Assembly: GCA_003153035.1 (NCBI GenBank)
Contig: PMBT01000126.1
Span: 1 to 32,779 of the forward strand
Reading direction: 5' to 3'
DNA: 32,779 nucleotides
From: Opitutia bacterium
GTDB lineage: Bacteria; Verrucomicrobiota; Verrucomicrobiia; Opitutales; Opitutaceae
This document shows, piece after piece, positions 25,587 through 32,779 of this stretch; the stretch's first letter is position 1; each line of letters begins with the position of its first letter. The notes beneath the pieces are model-generated. The model saw nothing but the letters and a program-made list of their open reading frames with translations. It was not told the DNA's origin and did no database searches. The position numbers and the translations under genes are program-made.

Positions 25587-26172
25587 GCGCTCCGCCGCAG
25601 GTCGGTTCCGGTTCCGCCGTCTCAGCGACACCCGCCGAAGGGCCGGCCAACCGTGGCGCCTCGCTGGCGCCAATCTGGCGGGCTTTCAGGACTCCCACGA
25701 GGTTGTTGACCTGCGATGCGTATTCGTAAGCCGAGGCCGGCGCGCGGCCGCTGACGACCTGACCGATGCCGGCATTCCACGCCAGGGCGATGTAAAACGG
25801 CGTCGGGTTGATGCCTGAATTCAGCAGGCTGCGCTTGATCCATTCATAGTGCCGTACCGCCACGTCGTCTGAATGCTGGCGCTCCACCGCCAAGGCGAAC
25901 GGCTTCCGAGTATACATGCGCCAGGTTGCGGGCCTGAATTGGTATGGTCCCAGCTCACCGCCGGGTCCCGCCTTGGGGCTATTGTACGGATTCTCGACCC
26001 AATTGATGGCCTGAAGTGTCTCCCATCGTTCCGACGCCAAGACCGAGTTGCCGCCATTTAGAACAGCCACAAGCATGACCACCACGGTCGCAGTCCATCT
26101 TTGCGTCAACCGGTTTGGCGAATAGCCGGAGCCGGCAGCCGCCTGTGGAAAGCAGAAGTTGTTGGTCTTCAT
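25513..26172 (-). CDS. Lysozyme/transglycosylase-like secreted protein
   Basis: This is a 219-aa protein. Residues 26-48 are a hydrophobic signal/anchor after a charged start. The following domain has INWVENPYN (E60, candidate catalytic Glu), GELGPYQFRPATW (72-84) and a second conserved block, IALAWNAGIGQVVSG (128-142). This order (Glu, G-x-Y-Q-F, A-W-N-A-G) is that of lytic transglycosylase-like folds that cut peptidoglycan. The C-terminal ~50 residues look disordered. It starts at ATG 26172 with AGGAG directly upstream (short spacing), and an A-run follows on the other side of the promoter. Its 3' end overlaps the HAD gene by 74 nt in antisense. Confidence 0.75.
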   Translation of the reverse strand: MKTNNFCFPQAAAGSGYSPNRLTQRWTATVVVMLVAVLNGGNSVLASERWETLQAINWVENPYNSPKAGPGGELGPYQFRPATWRMYTRKPFALAVERQHSDDVAVRHYEWIKRSLLNSGINPTPFYIALAWNAGIGQVVSGRAPASAYEYASQVNNLVGVLKARQIGASEAPRLAGPSAGVAETAEPEPTCGGALIPETSPAWAGRPGAWLPLPRAWD

Positions 26173-26288
26173 GGCTCCTGTTGTTTCGGGGGGTCGAGGT
26201 GGCGGTCCTGAGCGAGGTCGATGGACTTCAAACCGCTCCGACAGTTCAGGCGGGCGCGAAAAAAAACTGAAAAATCTCTGGAACAATT

Positions 26289-26327
26289 ATGCAGTCCCGG
26301 TCCAAGCCAACTCCAGCCGGACTGCAT
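26289..26327 (-). terminator. Inverted repeat downstream of coaB
   Basis: There is an exact 9-bp inverted repeat (26289-26297 and 26319-26327) with a 21-nt spacer; two further G-C pairs can be added with one bulged base. It lies about 60 nt past the stop of the coaB-like gene on the minus strand. A T-run on that strand (26259-26266) follows some 20 nt later, so termination is plausible. It also lies in the promoter region of the transglycosylase-like gene. Confidence 0.35.
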
Positions 26328-26386
26328 TTCGCACCCCGCTCTTCCCACTTCACTCCGCCCTCAGAGGGGCAATCCCTCCATCCAGA

Positions 26387-27037
26387 TCAGGTCCGGACCG
26401 GCGGCACAACGTTGCCCAGGATGAATTCGGCCACGGCAACTTTCGCCGCCGGACCGAAGGCCAATCGCGCTCCATTCGCGCCCAGCAGCAGCACCGCATT
26501 GTCGTCGGCGCTGATGCCGAGGTTGGGCCGGCTCACATCGTTGGCCACGATCCAGTCGAGGTTTTTTTCAGCGAGTTTGCGGCGCGCCGTGTTCTCGAGA
26601 TCGTGCGTCTCGGCAGCGAAACCCACGATGATCTGCCCCGGCCGCTTGCGCGCCGCCAGGGTTTTCAGGATGTCGACGGTCGGCACCAAGTCGAGTCGCC
26701 ACGGGCCTCCGGTTTTCTTGAGCTTCTCGCCTGCCATGGACCTCGGCCGGTAATCGGCCACCGCCGCCACTGCGATGAAGACGTCGCTCTCCATAAACAG
26801 CGGTTCGCAAGCCTGGAACATCTCCCCGGCCGAAACCACCCGCGTCACCGTTACGCCCGGCGGCGGCGGCAACGCCACCGGCCCGCTGACCACCGTCACC
26901 TGCCAGCCGCGCTTGGCGGCGCGTTCGGCGAGCGCATAACCCATCTTGCCGCTCGAGCCATTGCTCAGGAATCGCACCGGATCAAAATGCTCGCGGGTCG
27001 GCCCGACGGTGATCAGGCAGCGGAGAACGTGGTTCAC
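26387..27037 (-). CDS. coaB: Stand-alone phosphopantothenate-cysteine ligase domain
   Basis: This 216-aa protein matches only the CoaB half of the usual CoaBC (Dfp) protein, which joins cysteine to 4'-phosphopantothenate in coenzyme A synthesis. Visible motifs are ITVGPTREHFDPVRFLSNGSSGKMG at the N-terminus, VTVVSGPVALP, AAVADYRP, the Lys pair in GEKLKKTG, and IVGFAAETHDLE. There is no CoaC decarboxylase domain. The GTG at 27037 is chosen because it sits eight codons before the first motif; the open frame further upstream (to 27283) overlaps the SNF2 gene and is not family-like. It is divergent from the SNF2 gene. The cognate CoaC must be encoded elsewhere, or this protein has another role. 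Confidence 0.85.
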   Translation of the reverse strand: MNHVLRCLITVGPTREHFDPVRFLSNGSSGKMGYALAERAAKRGWQVTVVSGPVALPPPPGVTVTRVVSAGEMFQACEPLFMESDVFIAVAAVADYRPRSMAGEKLKKTGGPWRLDLVPTVDILKTLAARKRPGQIIVGFAAETHDLENTARRKLAEKNLDWIVANDVSRPNLGISADDNAVLLLGANGARLAFGPAAKVAVAEFILGNVVPPVRT

Positions 27038-27065
27038 ACCGTGAGATATATCCTGGGCGCCCGCC

Positions 27066-29585
27066 GTGTCCACTCGCCTTACGAAAAATGGAAATGCCCC
27101 CGCGCACGCGCAATCTTCCCGAAAAAAGCCTCGCGTCGAAACGGCGGAGCCGGATGTTGGCGGCATGCTCCGGGTTCTGCTCCCACCCAATCTCGCCGCA
27201 GCCGCCGCCCGCAACGCCATCGCGGTTCGGATCGAGCTCGCGCCAGACCCGGCGCCCGACCCGGCGCTGCTGCCCGCCCTCACTTGGATTCAACGCCAGA
27301 CCGGCGCGCCCTCCCGGCCGCCGCTGTTCCTGCAATTCACCCGCGGCCAGCTCCGGGAACTCATCGCCCTCGCCGAGGACCAACCGGTGTTTTTCTGGGT
27401 CAACCGCCCGCTTGAGCCCATCGTGTGGGACGATGGTCTGCTGCCGGGGGCCAGCGAGCACCTCGATGATCCGGACCTTCCGCCACCGCCACCCGCTCCG
27501 CCGGCCGCGGCGCCGAAGATCCACCGTCCGAAGCCCGTCGCCCCCGGTCCGGTGGATGCGTTGGTCGTCGACGGCAGCGAGCACTTTCTCGCTTTTGCCC
27601 TTCCGTCGCGCGAGCATCCAACCTACGCCGAGGCACTCGATCTGGCAAAAAGCCACGGTTTTGTCCTGGAGCTTTCGAACCGCAAGTGGTGGCTGCGCGA
27701 CCGTCACAAGACGCTCAACTTCCTCGCCGCCCACTGGACGAGATTACGCGAGGAATTCGGCGCGCAATTCACGCAGAATTTCGAGCGCAACACGGCGCGG
27801 CTTCAGCTCGCGGGCGTCACGTGCGCGGCGGCCGAGACCGCCGGCGGCTACGATCTGACCCTGGCGCTGCAGGCGGGTCGGGCGTCAGAGGAGGCGGTGC
27901 GCGCCGCGCTCGCCGGCAGCCGGGGCTACGTCGAGACGAAGGGTGAAATCGTGCTCCTCCCCTCGGCGGTGATCGAGCGGCTGGCCGAGACCCAGCGCCG
28001 CCTGTCAGGCGAGGCCGGCGCGGCCGCGTCGCCGCGCCGGACCTTGCAGATCACCCGGGCCGGGGCAGTGGACGCCGAGGCCCTGCTTGAGACAGTCGCG
28101 CCGGATTTTCAGCCGCCGGCTTCCTGGCTGGCGCGCAGCGCGGCCCTGCGCAACCTCTCCAAGCTCGCGCCCGCGCCCGTGCCGCCGGCCCTCGACGCGC
28201 AGTTGCGGCCGTATCAGCGGCTCGGCGCGGCGTGGTTGTGGCACCTCTATCGCCACGACCTCGGCGGCGTCCTCGCCGACGAAATGGGCCTGGGCAAGAC
28301 GCTGGAGGCCCTCGCGCTGCTTGCGGCATTTCGCACCGGGAACCCGCCGGTTCCCGGCGCCAGCCTCGTGGTCTGTCCTGCTTCGCTCGTGGAGAACTGG
28401 CGGCGGGAGGCAGTCCGGTTCACGCCCGGCCTGCGCGTCCTCACGCATCACGGGGAGCAGCGACCGGACTCGGCGACGGCGTTCACCGACGCCGACCTTG
28501 TGATCACCTCCTACGGCACCCTGGTGCGCGACCAGGCGCTGTTTGCGTCGCTGGAGTTTGCCTGCGTGATCGGCGACGAGGCCCAGCACATCAAGAACCG
28601 CCGCACGCAGAATGCTCAGGCGCTGCGGGCCCTGCGCGCCCGCGGGCGGTTTCTGCTCACGGGCACCCCGCTGGAAAACAGTCTTGACGACCTGCGCTCG
28701 TTGTTCGCGTTCCTGATGCCCGGCTACCTCGCGACGCCACCGACCGGCCTGCGCGGCGACGAAAAGGCGTGGCATAATGAGCGTCTGCGCGCCCAGACGG
28801 CCCCGTATATTTTGCGCCGCACAAAGGCCGTGGTCGCGCCCGAGCTGCCGCCCAAGATCGAGCAAACCGTGTATTGCGACCTGCCGCCTGCGCAGGCGGC
28901 GCTTTATCGCGAATGGCAGGAACGCGGCGCCCGCGAGCTGGATGCCCTGGCCGCCGGCGGCGCAGACGAAGGCCGGCTGCGGCTCGCCGCACTCACCCAG
29001 CTTCTTCGCCTCCGGCAGATCTGCTGCGATCCGCGCCTGGTCAGGGAGCAGGCCGCTGAAACCGAGGTGGCTTCCGCCAAACTGGAGGCATTCCGCGAGT
29101 TGCTCGAGGAGGCGGTCGATGACGGCCACCGTTTGCTGGTGTTTTCACAGTTCACCACCCTGCTGGCGCTGCTGCGCCTGGAGCTGGCGGCCCAGAACGT
29201 CGCCTGCTGTTATCTTGACGGGAGCATGCATGCCCCCGCACGGCATGCGGAGGTCGATCGTTTCCAGGGGTCGGCCGCGGTTCCGGTGTTCCTCATTTCA
29301 CTCAAAGCGGGCGGCACCGGCCTCAACCTGACCGGAGCCGACACGGTTGTGCACTTCGATCCCTGGTGGAATCCCGCGGTCGAGGCCCAAGCCACCGACC
29401 GGGCGCACCGCATCGGCCAGACGCGCGTGGTCACAAGCTACAAATTGATTTGCGCTGGAACCGTCGAGGAGAAGGTCCTGCAGATGCAGGAGACCAAGCG
29501 TGCGCTGCTGGCCGACGTTTTCGAGGCCAGTGATGCCGCCGCTGCCCGGCTGTCGCTTGCCGATCTACGCACGCTGCTTGGATAG
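27066..29585 (+). CDS. SNF2-family DNA-dependent ATPase (helicase-like)
   Basis: This 839-aa SNF2/RapA-like double-RecA motor remodels protein-DNA or RNA-polymerase complexes rather than unwinding DNA. The N-terminal ~345 residues are a family-specific region without a recognised domain. The motor starts at about 380. Walker A is ADEMGLGKT (K411), the Walker B position reads GDEAQHIKN (D504, DEAQ), and motif III is LTGTPLENSLDDL. The C-terminal RecA domain has LLVFSQFTT, SLKAGGTGLNLTGAD and the DRAHRIGQTR arginine-finger motif. The start is GTG 27066, which leaves a 28-nt gap to divergent coaB; ATG 27165 is an alternative, and neither has a strong SD. A hairpin follows the stop. Confidence 0.9.
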   Translation: MSTRLTKNGNAPAHAQSSRKKPRVETAEPDVGGMLRVLLPPNLAAAAARNAIAVRIELAPDPAPDPALLPALTWIQRQTGAPSRPPLFLQFTRGQLRELIALAEDQPVFFWVNRPLEPIVWDDGLLPGASEHLDDPDLPPPPPAPPAAAPKIHRPKPVAPGPVDALVVDGSEHFLAFALPSREHPTYAEALDLAKSHGFVLELSNRKWWLRDRHKTLNFLAAHWTRLREEFGAQFTQNFERNTARLQLAGVTCAAAETAGGYDLTLALQAGRASEEAVRAALAGSRGYVETKGEIVLLPSAVIERLAETQRRLSGEAGAAASPRRTLQITRAGAVDAEALLETVAPDFQPPASWLARSAALRNLSKLAPAPVPPALDAQLRPYQRLGAAWLWHLYRHDLGGVLADEMGLGKTLEALALLAAFRTGNPPVPGASLVVCPASLVENWRREAVRFTPGLRVLTHHGEQRPDSATAFTDADLVITSYGTLVRDQALFASLEFACVIGDEAQHIKNRRTQNAQALRALRARGRFLLTGTPLENSLDDLRSLFAFLMPGYLATPPTGLRGDEKAWHNERLRAQTAPYILRRTKAVVAPELPPKIEQTVYCDLPPAQAALYREWQERGARELDALAAGGADEGRLRLAALTQLLRLRQICCDPRLVREQAAETEVASAKLEAFRELLEEAVDDGHRLLVFSQFTTLLALLRLELAAQNVACCYLDGSMHAPARHAEVDRFQGSAAVPVFLISLKAGGTGLNLTGADTVVHFDPWWNPAVEAQATDRAHRIGQTRVVTSYKLICAGTVEEKVLQMQETKRALLADVFEASDAAAARLSLADLRTLLG

Positions 29586-29597
29586 GGACAGAACGTC

Positions 29598-29634
29598 CGC
29601 CTTGGGGAGACCGGCTCGTCAAGAACCCAAGGCG
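29598..29634. terminator. Hairpin between convergent SNF2 and aldose epimerase genes
   Basis: There is an exact 9-bp inverted repeat CGCCTTGGG / CCCAAGGCG (29598-29606 and 29626-29634) with a 19-nt loop that holds a further 3-bp pair (GAC/GTC). It lies 13 nt after the SNF2 stop and 64 nt from the epimerase stop, so it could serve both strands. No T-tract is present. Confidence 0.45.
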
Positions 29635-29698
29635 ATTACCTAAAGAGAGGATTCAGGCACCGGCAGCGGATGCCACCAGGCGCCTGAGATTGCTTCGC

Positions 29699-30844
29699 TC
29701 ACGAACTACTGGATTCGAGCCTGAAACGGCAGATCATGGTGTGGTGGTAGGTCTGGCCGGGGCGCAACACAGCGCTCGGGAACTCCGGATGGTTGGGTGC
29801 GTCCGGAAACCCCTCGGTCTCGAGGCACAAGCCGGTCCGGAATTGATATTTCACGCCTTGCTTTCCGATGGCAGTGCCATTGAGGAAATTCCCGCAATAG
29901 AACTGGACGCCCGGTTGGTCGGTCAGGACCTCCATAACCCGTCCGCTGGCCGGATCCCTGACCACGGCCGCGAGGCGGACTCCTTTGCCGGCGCGCAGCA
30001 CCCAGCAATGGTCGTAACCGCCGCCGAACTTGAGCGCTGGGAAGTCGGCGTTCACGCGGGCGCCGACTGCGGTGGGCTTGCGGAAGTCCATCGGCGTTCC
30101 TGCTACCGGATCTTCCTGGCCGGTGGGGATGAGGCCCTTGTCGGTGGGAAGATAGGCATCGGCGGCCAGCATCAGCGTGTGCTCGGTGATGGGCTTGGTG
30201 GCGTCTCCCGAGAGATTCCAATAGGTATGATGCGCCAGGTTGATGACGGTGGGCTGGTCGGTGGTCGCCTCGGCATCCCAGACCAGTTCATTGGCGTCGG
30301 TCAGCCAGTAGGTGACCTTGGCCTGCAGCGTTCCAGGATAACCTTCCTCGCCGGCCTGGCTGGTGTAAGTGAGCGCAACCCCGCGGGCGCCGGCCTTGCG
30401 CACGGGTTCGCCCTTCCAGAGAACCTTGTCGAATCCTTTGACTCCGCCGTGCAAGTGGCAAGGGATGTCGCCGGGGTGATCGTTGGTAGCGAGGGTGTAC
30501 TCCTTGCCGTCGAGCGTGAATTTCCCGTGGGCGATCCGGTTGCCGAAGCGGCCCACGGTGGCCCCAAAGTAGCTGGTGCCTTTCAGCCAGCCGGCGAGGG
30601 TGTCGTAGCCGAGGGTGACGTCGGCGCTGATGCCCTTGCGGTCGGGCACCTTGAGGCTGACGAGGATCGCGCCGTATTCGGTGACTTGCGCGGTCATGCC
30701 CTTGGGGTTGGTGAGGGTGAAGATTTTCACTTCACGACCGTCATCCATTTTCCCATAGACGGCGGTATCGAGATCCGAGGCGGGGGTCAGGTTGCTCATG
30801 GTAAGCATTGTGGTGGCGGCCAGTATCGTGAGTCCTAATTTCAT
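29699..30844 (-). CDS. galM: Secreted aldose 1-epimerase (mutarotase)
   Basis: This 381-aa GalM-type enzyme interconverts alpha and beta anomers of hexoses. Unlike the E. coli cytoplasmic enzyme, it has a signal peptide (residues 1-23, LTILAATTMLTMSNLTPAS), so it acts in the periplasm or outside. Catalytic residues by pattern are H132 in HLHGG, H206 in NLAHHTYWNLSG and the base E342 in CLETEGFPDAPNHPEFP. The start is ATG 30844; the longer frame to 30892 has no family similarity. No clear SD is seen. It is convergent with the SNF2 gene and divergent from the SRAP gene. With the GH105 enzyme it suggests sugar processing outside the cell. Confidence 0.92.
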   Translation of the reverse strand: MKLGLTILAATTMLTMSNLTPASDLDTAVYGKMDDGREVKIFTLTNPKGMTAQVTEYGAILVSLKVPDRKGISADVTLGYDTLAGWLKGTSYFGATVGRFGNRIAHGKFTLDGKEYTLATNDHPGDIPCHLHGGVKGFDKVLWKGEPVRKAGARGVALTYTSQAGEEGYPGTLQAKVTYWLTDANELVWDAEATTDQPTVINLAHHTYWNLSGDATKPITEHTLMLAADAYLPTDKGLIPTGQEDPVAGTPMDFRKPTAVGARVNADFPALKFGGGYDHCWVLRAGKGVRLAAVVRDPASGRVMEVLTDQPGVQFYCGNFLNGTAIGKQGVKYQFRTGLCLETEGFPDAPNHPEFPSAVLRPGQTYHHTMICRFRLESSSS

Positions 30845-31032
30845 ATGCGGGGTGAGGTTTAGATGCCCGCCCAGCAAACGACACGAAGGCACCAGGGTCG
30901 AGAGCGTTTTCGCGCCGAGCTGTCCTCAAAAAAGGATTTCGGCAATCCGGGCGGCGTTGCCGGACGAGACTGCCCTCCCGGGAACTCGGTTGCTGAAATG
31001 CCAATGGTCCATCATGGTTGGTCCGGCTCAAT

Positions 31033-31707
31033 ATGTGCGGACGCTACAGACTGAAAGACCCGAGACAGGCGTCGCTGGCGTTTTTACCGGGGACGGTTCC
31101 GGAGTTGGCGGCGCCGCGCTGGAACGTCGCGCCCGCCCAGTCAATGCCGGTCATCCGGAGCCAGGATCGCCGGCCCTGTCTGGTCTCGATGCGCTGGGGC
31201 CTGGTTCCCTTCTATGAGCGCAGGAAGGAGAAGCCCCTCGTTCTGATCAACGCCCGGGCCGAGACCGCGCTGGCAAAGCCCGCCTTCAGGCAAAGCGTGG
31301 CCAGCCGCCGTTGTGCGATTCTTGCGGACGGCTTTTATGAGTGGAGGAGAACCGACTCCCAGACCAAGCAGCCTTATTTCATCGGTCTGCGCGACGATGT
31401 CCCCTTCGCCTTTGCGGGCATTTTTGAGGAAGAAGACGCGAGTGGGCCCGGTGGCTTCTGCATTCTCACGACCACGCCGAACGACCTGGTTTGCCGGATC
31501 CACGACCGCATGCCGGTGATCCTCGATCCTGCCACCGCCGAAAAATGGATCGCCGGAGATTCCCTCAGTGAAGCGGATTTCACGGCGATGACGCGCCCCT
31601 TCCCGGCGGCGGAGATGGCCGCCTGGCCGGTATCGCTCCTGGTGAATTCCCCGCGGAACGATCTTGCGGAGTGCTCGGTTCCCGTCGCTTCTTTCCCGGC
31701 GGAATAG
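31033..31707 (+). CDS. SRAP-domain protein (HMCES/YedK type)
   Basis: This 224-aa protein forms stable crosslinks with abasic sites in single-stranded DNA and protects them during replication. C2 directly after the start Met (MCGRY) is the reactive Cys. Other conserved residues are N73 (INARAET), E103 (GFYEW) and H157 (IHDRMPVIL), at spacing like that of E. coli YedK. The start must be the ATG at 31033, since the N-terminal Cys is needed after Met removal; the open frame continues 15 nt upstream without family similarity. No strong SD is seen. It is divergent from galM and convergent with the cupin gene. Confidence 0.93.
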   Translation: MCGRYRLKDPRQASLAFLPGTVPELAAPRWNVAPAQSMPVIRSQDRRPCLVSMRWGLVPFYERRKEKPLVLINARAETALAKPAFRQSVASRRCAILADGFYEWRRTDSQTKQPYFIGLRDDVPFAFAGIFEEEDASGPGGFCILTTTPNDLVCRIHDRMPVILDPATAEKWIAGDSLSEADFTAMTRPFPAAEMAAWPVSLLVNSPRNDLAECSVPVASFPAE

Positions 31708-31784
31708 TCCGCGCCCCCCGTCGGCATCCTATCCCGCTGAGGTTGGCGGGGCGGGCCGGTCAGCTGGCCGCCGCCGCAGCCCGA

Positions 31785-32264
31785 TCACTCTTCCCCGTCA
31801 AAATAGTCCAGGGCTTCCGAGCGAATGATCCGGCTTTCGGGTGACCGGACGCACCATTTCTTGCTGTCTGGATAGAAATACGATTCTCCGATCGGATTAT
31901 CTGCGACAATATAAACGGTCAGGTCGCCCGAGCTGTCGTTGATGAGCTGGTGCGCCTCGCCGGGCTTAAAGATGAACGCATCGCCTGCTTCAATCGGGGT
32001 CTGACCCTCTTGGTGGCGGATCAGACCACACCCGGAGATCACGTGGTAGAATTCCCACTGGGCGCTGTGCGAGTGGTAAGGGCAGGCGCTCCTGCCCGCG
32101 GGGATGCGGCAGATCTCCACATCGAACGGATGCCGCTCCATCAGGTCGGTCGAACCCGCTTTGCGGCCCAGGCGGATCGATATCTCCTTATCGGCGCTGG
32201 CAAACCTGCCTTTGGGGGAGGTCCAGGATTCTTCGGTGATCTCTCGGGTGTTGATCTTGTTCAT
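31785..32264 (-). CDS. Cupin-domain protein
   Basis: This is a 159-aa single-domain cupin. The two metal-binding motifs are PYHSHSAQWEFYHVISG (H64, H66, E71) and PGEAHQLIN (H105), giving the 3-His/1-Glu site; the beta-barrel spans about 50-125. The C-terminal ~35 residues are charged and contain a Trp and Tyr (KKWCVRS). The enzyme or binding activity is unknown; such proteins act as isomerases, dioxygenases or sensors. The start is ATG 32264 (MNKINTREITEE); the extra upstream frame is not cupin-like. No SD is evident. It is convergent with the SRAP gene and divergent from pyrH. Confidence 0.85.
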   Translation of the reverse strand: MNKINTREITEESWTSPKGRFASADKEISIRLGRKAGSTDLMERHPFDVEICRIPAGRSACPYHSHSAQWEFYHVISGCGLIRHQEGQTPIEAGDAFIFKPGEAHQLINDSSGDLTVYIVADNPIGESYFYPDSKKWCVRSPESRIIRSEALDYFDGEE

Positions 32265-32444
32265 AGGGATTCGGTCCGACGTTTCGGTGAACCGCATTCA
32301 GCGTTGGTTGAGGGGACTGGTGGTTTCTGGCGCGTGAAACCCAGGGGAAAAAACGGGTCGGACGAACCATCAACCAGCTTTCCTGTCATCACGAGATACC
32401 TTTCGCCGCCAGCCAGTCCACCCTTAACCCAACCCGCACCGAGG

Positions 32445-32465
32445 GTCCAAGGCGCCGCCTTGGAC
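32445..32465. repeat. Perfect 9-bp hairpin upstream of pyrH, REP-like
   Basis: The sequence is GTCCAAGGC GCC GCCTTGGAC, a perfect 21-nt inverted repeat with a 3-nt loop, 51 nt before the pyrH ATG. No T-tract follows, so it is not a typical terminator. The arm core CCAAGGCG also occurs in the hairpin at 29598-29634, which hints at a repeated palindromic unit. Confidence 0.45.
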
Positions 32466-32516
32466 GGACATCTCCGCCATTGACGCAGAATTCACCCGGC
32501 CATTACATCCTGCGTC

Positions 32517-32779
32517 ATGCAGGAACATCCTGCCGGACAACCGGCGATCAAATACAAGCGCGTGGTGCTCAAATTGAGCGGCGAGGTGCTCCGGGGCGGC
32601 AAGTCAGGCGATCCCATCGACCCCGACGTCCTGGAAAAGGTGTGCCTGCAGGTGAAGGAGGTGCACGAACTCGGCGTGCAGATCGGTCTGGTGATCGGCG
32701 GCGGTAATATTTTCCGCGGTCTGCCGGGCGCGCAGCGGGGCGTCGACCGCACGACCGGCGATTACATGGGCATGCTGGC
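32517..32779 (+). CDS. pyrH: UMP kinase (5' part; runs off the window)
   Basis: This is uridylate kinase, which makes UDP from UMP and ATP in pyrimidine synthesis. Only the first ~87 codons are present, so the frame has no stop inside the window. The N-terminal phosphate-binding KYKRVVLKLSGEVLRGG (about residues 12-28), the IGGGNIFRG loop and the DRTTGDYMGML segment are diagnostic of bacterial PyrH. The start is ATG 32517, giving a short tail (MQEHPAGQPAI) before the core. It is oriented away from the cupin gene. In many bacteria it sits next to tsf or frr, which would lie outside the window. Confidence 0.93.
   Translation, partial: MQEHPAGQPAIKYKRVVLKLSGEVLRGGKSGDPIDPDVLEKVCLQVKEVHELGVQIGLVIGGGNIFRGLPGAQRGVDRTTGDYMGML

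Noticed and set aside
1-32779. CRISPR array, rRNA, tRNA or transposase gene
   Set aside because: No regularly spaced direct repeats, no rRNA-like stretches, no cloverleaf with a TTCRANNC arm in the gaps that I read, and no DDE transposase or integrase frame was seen.

Overview
The window is dense, GC-rich bacterial chromosome with about 25 recognisable genes on both strands. It looks like a Gram-negative: it has a TonB-dependent receptor, a Tsp/Prc periplasmic protease, many Sec signal peptides and a GlnE. A secreted GH105 pectin-type hydrolase, a secreted aldose epimerase and the overall gene set suggest Verrucomicrobiota, perhaps an Opitutaceae-like organism. That placement is an inference; no rRNA or other phylogenetic marker was compared.

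Layout. (1) 1-4313: a receiver-domain response regulator, a membrane protein that looks like a degenerate M50 (site-2) protease fused to two cyclic-nucleotide-binding folds, and a membrane-anchored subtilase. All three are on the + strand and are probably functionally linked. (2) 4462-8944: metY, an AT-rich leader full of overlapping inverted repeats, the accB-accC pair of acetyl-CoA carboxylase, and convergent prmA. (3) 9275-15856: an accessory stretch. It holds a secreted GH105 hydrolase and a run of minus-strand genes for small secreted proteins. One of these is cut by an in-frame TAG, and its neighbour is a paralog. It also holds a 0.6-kb structured gap, a TonB-dependent receptor whose 5' end abuts a MITE-like repeat, and a ferredoxin. 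(4) 16204-25586: housekeeping genes, namely a rhomboid-fold protein with glnE, the prc/tsp protease, prfA-prmC (release factor 1 and its methyltransferase, coupled) and a HAD hydrolase. (5) 25513-32779: a transglycosylase-like protein, a stand-alone CoaB, a SNF2 ATPase, a secreted aldose 1-epimerase, a SRAP/HMCES-type protein, a cupin, and the start of pyrH running off the right edge.

The strongest candidates for something new are four. First, the pseudo-M50/tandem-cNMP protein beside a subtilase. Second, the pair of small secreted paralogs, one with an apparent Trp-to-stop change. Third, the mobile repeat that seems to have replaced the 5' end of the TonB receptor gene. Fourth, the mutually exclusive hairpins before accB. 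I saw no CRISPR array, phage, insertion-sequence transposase, rRNA or tRNA gene.
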